Positions 6,185 through 10,829 of a stretch of DNA of 10,829 nt are shown one piece after another. Each line of letters begins with the position of its first letter. The stretch's first letter is position 1. The stretch is from Arthrobacter sp. Its GTDB lineage: Bacteria > Actinomycetota > Actinomycetes > Actinomycetales > Micrococcaceae. The notes under the pieces are model-generated. The model was not told where the DNA came from and made no database searches. It saw only the letters and a list, made by a program, of their open reading frames with translations. Position numbers and translations under genes: made by a program. Where the stretch lies: NCBI GenBank assembly GCA_031178585.1, contig JAPSIT010000053.1:1-10829 (forward strand). The letters are read 5' to 3'.

Positions 6185-7975
6185 ATGATAGGCTCGAATT
6201 CCGTGGTGCAGCGATCAAATTCCCGTGTAAATTCCCGGTTCCCGGGCTCGTCCAAGACGACCAAACACATCTTCGTCACCGGCGGTGTGGCGTCCTCGCT
6301 CGGCAAGGGACTGACGGCTTCCAGCCTCGGCCACCTGCTGCGGGCACGCGGTTTGTCTGTAACTATGCAGAAGCTCGATCCCTACCTGAACGTGGATCCG
6401 GGCACGATGAACCCCTTCCAGCACGGTGAGGTCTTCGTCACGGACGACGGCGCGGAGACTGACCTCGACATCGGACACTACGAACGCTTCCTCGACGAGA
6501 ACCTCGAGGGCTCGGCGAACGTGACCACCGGCCAGGTCTACTCCACCGTGATCGCCAAGGAACGCCGCGGCGAGTACCTCGGAGACACCGTCCAGGTCAT
6601 TCCGCACATCACCGACGAGATCAAGCGCAGGATGCGTCTTCCCGCCGAGGGCAAGAACGCGCCGGACGTCATCATCACCGAGATCGGCGGCACCGTAGGC
6701 GACATCGAGTCGCAGCCCTTCCTTGAGTCTGCCCGCCAGGTCCGCCAGGACGTCGGCCGCAACAACGTCTTCTTCCTGCACGTTTCCCTGGTGCCGTACA
6801 TCGGACCCTCGCAGGAACTCAAGACCAAGCCCACGCAGCACTCCGTGGCAGCCCTGCGCTCCATCGGCATCCAGCCGGAAGCGATTGTGATCCGTTCCGA
6901 CCGCGAAGTTCCCGAGGCAATGCGGGAAAAGATCGGTCGCATGTGCGACGTCGACATCGACGCCGTGGTCAATGCCGCTGACGCCCCGAGCATCTACGAC
7001 ATCCCCAAGACGCTGCACACGCAGGGGCTGGATTCCTACATCGTCCGGGCGCTTGACCTGCCGTTCAAGGACGTGGACTGGACCAGCTGGGATAAGCTCC
7101 TCGAAGCGGTCCACAACCCCAAGCATGAGGTTGAAATCGCCCTCGTGGGCAAGTACATCGACCTTCCGGATGCCTACCTCTCCGTGACGGAGGCCCTGCG
7201 CGCCGGCGGCTTCGCCAATGACGCCAAGGTCAAGATCCGCTGGGTGCCGTCCGACGAGTGCGAAACGCACGAAGGCGCCGCCAGGTCGCTGGATGCGGTA
7301 GACGCCATCTGCGTGCCGGGCGGGTTCGGTATCCGCGGCCTCGAAGGCAAGCTGGGCGCCCTGAAGTACGCCCGCGAAAGCCGTTTGCCGGTCCTGGGCC
7401 TGTGCCTTGGGCTGCAGTGCATGGTCATCGAGTACGCGCGCAACGTGGTGGGCCTCGAAGGCGCTTCCTCCAGCGAATTTGAGCCAGAGTCGAAGTACCC
7501 GGTCATTGCCACGATGGAAGAGCAGCTGGAATTCGTCGAGGGCCGCGGTGACCTGGGCGGCACCATGCGCCTGGGCCTGTACGAAGCCAAGCTGGACGAG
7601 GGTTCGGTCATCGCCGAGACCTACGGCACCACCACCGTGAGCGAACGGCACCGTCACCGGTACGAGGTGAACAACAAGTACCGTGACCAGATTGCCGCCC
7701 AGGGTCTTGTGTTCTCCGGCACGTCTCCGGACGGCAAGCTCGTTGAGTACGTGGAACTGCCCCGCGAGGTGCACCCGTACTACGTGGCCACGCAGGCCCA
7801 CCCGGAACTGAGCTCGCGGCCGACGCGTCCGCACCCGCTCTTCGCAGGGCTGGTGAAGGCCGCGCTGGACCACCAGAGCGGCAGCGAGGACAGGGGCGGG
7901 GCTGCCCCGGTGGCCGGCTCAGCAGCGCAGGAGGAACCAGCGGCTGAGGCTGCCTCCGAGACGACGGCCAGCTAA
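6185..7975 (+). CDS. pyrG: CTP synthase
   Basis: Makes CTP from UTP, ATP and glutamine. The synthetase domain starts at [20 protein letters not shown] (P-loop-like ATP site), followed by [27 protein letters not shown] and GGTVGDIES, the Mg/CTP-binding region. The glutamine amidotransferase domain has nucleophile C407 in GLCLGLQ and the catalytic His-Glu pair H539/E541 in AHPEL. At 596 residues it exceeds the usual ~545: about 20 residues precede the conserved core and about 35 Ala/Glu/Ser-rich residues follow it. ATG 6185 was chosen for the GGAAGG at 6171-6176, 8 nt upstream; TTG 6182 and GTG 6203 are alternatives, the latter preceded by a -10-like hexamer. The 85-nt gap after recN holds no gene and no clear terminator hairpin. 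Confidence 0.95.
   Translation: MIGSNSVVQRSNSRVNSRFPGSSKTTKHIFVTGGVASSLGKGLTASSLGHLLRARGLSVTMQKLDPYLNVDPGTMNPFQHGEVFVTDDGAETDLDIGHYERFLDENLEGSANVTTGQVYSTVIAKERRGEYLGDTVQVIPHITDEIKRRMRLPAEGKNAPDVIITEIGGTVGDIESQPFLESARQVRQDVGRNNVFFLHVSLVPYIGPSQELKTKPTQHSVAALRSIGIQPEAIVIRSDREVPEAMREKIGRMCDVDIDAVVNAADAPSIYDIPKTLHTQGLDSYIVRALDLPFKDVDWTSWDKLLEAVHNPKHEVEIALVGKYIDLPDAYLSVTEALRAGGFANDAKVKIRWVPSDECETHEGAARSLDAVDAICVPGGFGIRGLEGKLGALKYARESRLPVLGLCLGLQCMVIEYARNVVGLEGASSSEFEPESKYPVIATMEEQLEFVEGRGDLGGTMRLGLYEAKLDEGSVIAETYGTTTVSERHRHRYEVNNKYRDQIAAQGLVFSGTSPDGKLVEYVELPREVHPYYVATQAHPELSSRPTRPHPLFAGLVKAALDHQSGSEDRGGAAPVAGSAAQEEPAAEAASETTAS
6189..6194 (+). promoter_or_regulatory. Candidate extended -10 (TGA-TAGGCT) for a leaderless pyrG transcript
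   Basis: TAGGCT is preceded by TGA at 6186-6188, an extended -10 arrangement, and is followed 8 nt later by an in-frame GTG at 6203. It lies within the first codons of the annotated pyrG (ATG 6185), so it matters for deciding the true start. No matching -35 is visible. Confidence 0.35.
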
Positions 7976-8007
7976 ATAACTGCAGAGTAGACCTGAGCAC
8001 CAATGAC

Positions 8008-8012
8008 GGAGG
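8008..8012 (+). promoter_or_regulatory. Strong Shine-Dalgarno GGAGG that decides the Nudix start
   Basis: GGAGG is 8 nt before ATG 8021 and lies downstream of the alternative ATG 8003. It is among the best ribosome binding sites in the window and favours the shorter protein. Confidence 0.6.
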
Positions 8013-8020
8013 ACGGCGCG

Positions 8021-8683
8021 ATGCCCGGTATTTCTGAAAATATCCCTGCTGTACGGCAGGTGTCGGATGAGCCGAGCCCGCGCCGTCTGCTGTCTACGGA
8101 GAAGGTCTACGAGGGCCGGATCTGGGACGTCGTCAGTGACAGCTTCAAGCTCACTGACGACGGAAACCCCCTGGTCCGTGACTACATAGACCACCCCGGG
8201 GCAGTTGCCGTGCTGCCCATGAACGACGCCGGCGAGGTGCTGCTGATCAAGCAGTACCGGCATCCGGTGGGTATGGACCTTTGGGAAATTCCGGCCGGTC
8301 TGCTGGACATCGACGGCGAGGATTTCGTGGTCGGTGCCGCGCGGGAACTGGCCGAGGAAGCGGATCTGGTGGCCGGCACGTGGAACGTCCTGGCCGACTT
8401 CTTCAACTCACCCGGATCCTCCAGCGAAGCCATCCGCATTTACCTGGCCCGGGATCTGACCGAAGTTCCGCACCATGAGCTCCACGTCCGCACGGACGAG
8501 GAAGCCGAGATCGAACTGCACTGGATTCCGCTTGAGGACGCCGTGGCCGCAGTCCTGGAAGGGCGCCTGCATAACCCGTCCGCCGTCGTCGGAGTCCTTG
8601 CCGCAGCAGCGGCGAAAGCGGAGGGCTTCAACGGGCTGCGCCCGGCTGACGCACCCTGGCCGGCCCACCCCAGCCAGCGCTGA
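8021..8683 (+). CDS. Nudix hydrolase, ADP-ribose pyrophosphatase type
   Basis: A 220-residue Nudix hydrolase resembling ADP-ribose pyrophosphatases, which cleave ADP-ribose to AMP and ribose 5-phosphate. The Nudix box spans about 93-116 with G93, E100 and RELAEE (108-113), providing the metal ligands. The downstream FNSPGSSSE (P131) is typical of the ADP-ribose subgroup, as is the leading WEIPAGLLD. The box deviates in two ways: six rather than five residues separate G93 from E100, and the usual Gly after EE-x is D115. Position between pyrG and xerD equals Rv1700 of M. tuberculosis (recalled). I prefer ATG 8021 because GGAGG at 8008-8012 lies 8 nt upstream; an in-frame ATG at 8003 lacks a ribosome binding site and would add six residues. 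The stop overlaps the xerD start. Confidence 0.9.
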   Translation: MPGISENIPAVRQVSDEPSPRRLLSTEKVYEGRIWDVVSDSFKLTDDGNPLVRDYIDHPGAVAVLPMNDAGEVLLIKQYRHPVGMDLWEIPAGLLDIDGEDFVVGAARELAEEADLVAGTWNVLADFFNSPGSSSEAIRIYLARDLTEVPHHELHVRTDEEAEIELHWIPLEDAVAAVLEGRLHNPSAVVGVLAAAAAKAEGFNGLRPADAPWPAHPSQR

Positions 8684-9735
8684 TGACGGCAGGGACGGCT
8701 GCAGCTGAATCAACGCCCGTCCAGGGCCGGCCGCCGGCGGATTCCCTGGAGGATGCGCCGCAGCACCGGGGCCAGGACGCCGCCCGTCCCGAACGTCCCC
8801 GCACCGCGATTGACCGGGGAGTGACCGACTACCTCCAGCACATGGGCGTGGAGCGGGGCCTGGCGGCCAACACCCTGTCGGCTTACCGCCGCGACCTTGC
8901 CCGGTACTGCAACTACCTCGCCGCCGCAGGCCTTAGCAGCCCCGGTGATGTGACACGGTTCCATGTCACCGGTTTCGTCCGGGCGCTGTCGGATGGTTCC
9001 GACGGCGGAACACCGCTGGGCGTGCGCTCGGCGGCCCGCACCGTGGTCGCCGTCCGCGGACTGCACAAGTTCTGGGCGCTGGAGGGTACGACGACGGCGG
9101 ATCCCGCCAGCGATGTCCACCCGCCGATGCCGGGGAAACGGCTCCCCAAGGCCATCACCGTGGATGAAGTTACGCGGATCTTGGAAGCCGCCGGTGCCGA
9201 CACCCCCACGGGACTGCGGGACCGGGCGCTGCTCGAATTCCTTTATTCCACCGGTGCCCGCATCAGTGAGGCCGTGGGTCTCGACGTCGACGACATCTCG
9301 GTGCAGCCGGCCGTTGCCGGGCCGGCCATCGTGCGGCTGTTCGGCAAGGGTTCGAAGGAGAGGATGGTGCCGTTGGGCTCCTATGGCGCCCGGGCGCTCG
9401 ATGCGTACCTCGTCCGCGGCAGGCCGCTGCTCGCGGCCAAAGGCAAGGGCACCCCTGCGCTCTTCCTTAACGCCCGGGGCGGACGAATCAGCCGGCAGAG
9501 CGCTTGGACCATCCTGAAGGCCGCAGCAGACAAGGCCAACATCACCAAGGACGTGTCCCCCCACACCCTGCGCCATTCGTTCGCCACCCACTTGCTCGAG
9601 GGCGGGGCTGACGTCCGCGTGGTCCAGGAACTGCTGGGCCACGCCTCCGTCACCACCACCCAGGTGTACACGTTGGTGACGGCCGATACGCTCCGGGAAA
9701 TCTATGCCGCCGCCCATCCCCGGGCCCTGGGATAA
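8683..9735 (+). CDS. xerD: Site-specific tyrosine recombinase XerD
   Basis: Acts with XerC at the dif site to resolve chromosome dimers. All catalytic residues of the tyrosine recombinase family are present: R193 (TGARISE), K222 in the beta-hairpin (GKGSKER), H294-x-x-R297 (HTLRH), H320 (LLGHAS) and nucleophile Y329 (TTQVYT). The SAM-like core-binding domain begins near residue 45 ([20 protein letters not shown]). The 350 residues exceed the usual ~300 because of about 43 N-terminal polar residues, and a short insertion lies between R193 and K222. The ATG shares one base with the preceding stop (TGATG), favouring translational coupling and this start. XerD is preferred over XerC or a phage integrase because of the gene's place next to pyrG and a Nudix gene, as at Rv1701, and the HPRA-type C-terminus. 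Confidence 0.94.
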   Translation: MTAGTAAAESTPVQGRPPADSLEDAPQHRGQDAARPERPRTAIDRGVTDYLQHMGVERGLAANTLSAYRRDLARYCNYLAAAGLSSPGDVTRFHVTGFVRALSDGSDGGTPLGVRSAARTVVAVRGLHKFWALEGTTTADPASDVHPPMPGKRLPKAITVDEVTRILEAAGADTPTGLRDRALLEFLYSTGARISEAVGLDVDDISVQPAVAGPAIVRLFGKGSKERMVPLGSYGARALDAYLVRGRPLLAAKGKGTPALFLNARGGRISRQSAWTILKAAADKANITKDVSPHTLRHSFATHLLEGGADVRVVQELLGHASVTTTQVYTLVTADTLREIYAAAHPRALG

Positions 9736-9765
9736 GGAACAGCATGCGCAGCTGGGATAGAGAAC
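9729..9765 (+). repeat. Imperfect 12-bp direct repeats 25 bp apart upstream of the MTH1-like gene
   Basis: GGGATAAGGAAC (9729-9740, overlapping the xerD stop) and GGGATAGAGAAC (9754-9765) share 10 of 12 bases. They precede the candidate -10 at 9792. They could be a regulator binding site, or chance. Confidence 0.4.
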
Positions 9766-9791
9766 GCAGGGCCGGAATGCACGGGCCAAGC

Positions 9792-9797
9792 TAGGCT
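9792..9797 (+). promoter_or_regulatory. Candidate -10 hexamer TAGGCT, leaderless promoter of the MTH1-like Nudix gene
   Basis: TAGGCT ends 7 nt before ATG 9805, with no Shine-Dalgarno between. A transcription start at the ATG would give a leaderless mRNA. The 69-nt gap after xerD therefore seems to carry a separate promoter, and no clear -35 or terminator is visible in it. Confidence 0.5.
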
Positions 9798-9804
9798 GGT
9801 CTGC

Positions 9805-10296
9805 ATGACCTCCGTGCCCGTCACCCTGTGTTTCCTCCTTCGGGAGAGCCCCGGCAACGGGCCGGAGGTGCTGCTCGGACTAAAAAAGACAGGCTTCGGC
9901 ACCGGCAAGATCGTGGGCCTCGGCGGGCACGTCGAAGCAGGAGAGACCGATGCCCAGGCCGCCTGCCGGGAAGTGCTGGAGGAAGCGGGCATCGTGGTGC
10001 TTGAAGACGACCTGTCAGACGCCGGTACGGTGCAGTTCGTGTTTCCCGCGCGGCCGGAGTGGAACATGTCCACGCGGCTGTTCACCACCCGCCGATGGAT
10101 CGGCGATCCCGTGGAGAGTTCCGAAATCATTCCCGAATGGTTCCTGACCTCCGCACTGCCCCTGGAACGGATGTGGCAGGACGCCGAGCACTGGCTTCCG
10201 GTGGCGTTGGGCGGAAGCGTGGTAGATTCCGTCATCACTCTGAATGCGGATAACGAGACGGTGGCCTCCGCCGAATATTTGCACCGCGGAGTGTAA
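9805..10296 (+). CDS. MTH1-like Nudix hydrolase (oxidised-nucleotide diphosphatase candidate)
   Basis: 163 residues, close to human MTH1 (156). The Nudix box is canonical: G41, E47, R55-E56, E59-E60 and G62 (GGHVEAGET then REVLEEAGI). Outside the box it keeps MTH1-type features: GFGTGK before the box, a PVESSEIIPEWF segment (102-113) and MWQDAEHW (123-130), matching in order the MTH1 regions PVESDEM-x-P-x-WF and MWPDDSYW. The family removes oxidised purine triphosphates such as 8-oxo-dGTP. However, by my manual alignment MTH1 N33 corresponds to V37 and D120 to A127, while D119 is kept as D126, so base preference may differ. The gene probably has its own leaderless promoter. It is not part of the conserved pyrG-xerD order and may be a lineage-specific addition. 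Confidence 0.88.
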   Translation: MTSVPVTLCFLLRESPGNGPEVLLGLKKTGFGTGKIVGLGGHVEAGETDAQAACREVLEEAGIVVLEDDLSDAGTVQFVFPARPEWNMSTRLFTTRRWIGDPVESSEIIPEWFLTSALPLERMWQDAEHWLPVALGGSVVDSVITLNADNETVASAEYLHRGV

Positions 10297-10317
10297 CCGC
10301 CGGCCCCGTCCTGGAAA

Positions 10318-10358
10318 CTAACGGATTAGCCTGGCAGGTCAGGGGACTACTTCGTTAG
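10318..10358 (+). repeat. Inverted repeat CTAACG / CGTTAG before the sigma factor gene
   Basis: CTAACG (10318-10323) and CGTTAG (10353-10358) are perfect 6-bp complements separated by 29 nt, flanking the candidate -10 at 10327. A shorter CTAA-CGGA-TTAG hairpin overlaps the left arm. This could be an operator, but 6-bp arms this far apart can arise by chance. Confidence 0.3.
10327..10332 (+). promoter_or_regulatory. Weak candidate -10 hexamer TAGCCT upstream of the sigma factor gene
   Basis: TAGCCT fits TANNNT and would give a leader of roughly 30 nt before GTG 10371. No -35 partner is evident. A GGAAAC at 10313-10318 resembles an ECF-type -35, but no -10 partner sits at the required distance. 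Confidence 0.25.
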
Positions 10359-10370
10359 CTGGGGGGATGC

Positions 10371-10829
10371 GTGGAATCAGATCGCGAACTGGCGTTCATC
10401 GCCGTTCACAAGGACAGTTATCCGCGGGTGTACAGATTCGTGCGGCGGCGCGTGGAGTCCGCGGAGCTCGCTGAAGAGCTTGCCGCTGACGTCTTTCGGG
10501 TCGTGTGGCAGAAGTGGGGCGATGAACCCCACACGGACATCGCATGGCTGCTGACCGTGGCCCGGAACCTCATTGGAAATGCCTACCGCAGCCGGGACAG
10601 GCAGCTTGCGCTCCAGGAAAAGCTGAGGGCGGCTGCCGAGACGCTCTCCGGGCCGGAGTCACAGGACCTGATGGTCCACAACGCTATGGCGGCCCTCCGC
10701 GACAGCGAACGGGACATCCTCCAGCTGGCCTACTGGGACGAACTCACGATGGCGGAGATCGCCCGTGTGCTCGAGTGCAGTGAATCAGCGGCAAAGGTCC
10801 GGCTGCACCGTGCCAGGGCCGCCTTTCGC
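10371..10829 (+). CDS. ECF-type RNA polymerase sigma factor (3'-partial)
   Basis: The frame is open from GTG 10371 to the window end (153 codons); an in-frame TAG at 10356-10358 rules out an upstream start, and a G-rich ribosome binding site (10361-10366) precedes the GTG. Region sigma-2 covers about residues 8-77: AEELAADVFRVVWQKW followed by DIAWLLTVARNLIGNAYRSR, the usual core-binding and -10 recognition helices. Region sigma-4 covers about 101-153: LRDSERDILQLAYWDELTMA then a helix-turn-helix (EIARVLECSESAAKVRLHRAR) recognising the -35. With no regions 1 or 3 between, this is a group 4 (ECF) sigma factor. Its inducing signal cannot be read from the window; an anti-sigma factor would be expected just downstream, beyond the edge. 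SigK- or SigM-like naming is not justified. Confidence 0.92.
   Translation, partial: MESDRELAFIAVHKDSYPRVYRFVRRRVESAELAEELAADVFRVVWQKWGDEPHTDIAWLLTVARNLIGNAYRSRDRQLALQEKLRAAAETLSGPESQDLMVHNAMAALRDSERDILQLAYWDELTMAEIARVLECSESAAKVRLHRARAAFR

Noticed and set aside
6215..7873. 552-codon open frame on the minus strand across pyrG
   Set aside because: High-GC coding DNA routinely leaves the opposite strand open; the plus strand has every CTP synthase motif and the minus-strand product has no recognisable domain.
7988..7993. TAGACC as a -10 for a leaderless Nudix start at ATG 8003
   Set aside because: It lacks the final T of TANNNT, and the GGAGG before ATG 8021 better explains initiation.
8710..9789. 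359-codon minus-strand frame over xerD
   Set aside because: Overlaps a gene with all five catalytic residues intact; no minus-strand promoter or ribosome binding site.
9736..9804. Rho-independent terminator after xerD
   Set aside because: No stable GC hairpin followed by a T run is visible here or in any other gap of the window.
10544..10783. 79-codon plus-strand frame inside the sigma factor gene
   Set aside because: Out of frame with clear sigma-2 and sigma-4 domains encoded by the frame starting at GTG 10371.

Overview
This is about 10.8 kb of high-GC DNA with every supported gene on the + strand. The proteins look like a high-GC actinobacterium, most plausibly Arthrobacter or a related Micrococcaceae; this rests on protein style and gene order, not on a search. 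From memory, the order TPR-like protein, HAD phosphatase, small protein, tlyA, NAD kinase, recN, pyrG, ADP-ribose-type Nudix, xerD matches Mycobacterium tuberculosis Rv1691 to Rv1701. The two mycobacterial genes between recN and pyrG (Rv1697 and Rv1698) are missing here.

Layout. Positions 1-1233 hold the 3' part of a low-complexity/TPR-like protein whose start lies outside the window. Then come a HAD-IIA phosphatase (1240-2229), a 76-residue conserved small protein (2248-2478), the rRNA 2'-O-methyltransferase TlyA (2475-3287), NAD kinase (3301-4356), the DNA-repair ATPase RecN (4360-6099), CTP synthase PyrG (6185-7975), a Nudix hydrolase of the ADP-ribose pyrophosphatase type (8021-8683) and the tyrosine recombinase XerD (8683-9735). 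Junctions are overlaps or short gaps, so this reads as one long housekeeping cluster with internal promoters. After xerD the conserved order stops: an MTH1-like Nudix hydrolase (9805-10296) follows, then the start of an ECF sigma factor gene that runs off the right edge (10371-10829).

Functionally the cluster mixes ribosome modification, NADP and CTP supply, recombinational repair, nucleotide sanitation and chromosome dimer resolution. No mobile element, RNA gene, CRISPR array or integrated system was seen, and no gap reaches 300 bases. The most informative non-coding signal is a recurring TAGNCT hexamer (TANNNT-type -10) before several starts. At 2248 and 9805 it lies 6-7 nt from the ATG with no good Shine-Dalgarno, the pattern expected of leaderless mRNAs. 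I found no convincing new biological system; the interest lies in details (start-site architecture, variant active sites, low-complexity tails and a possible operator).
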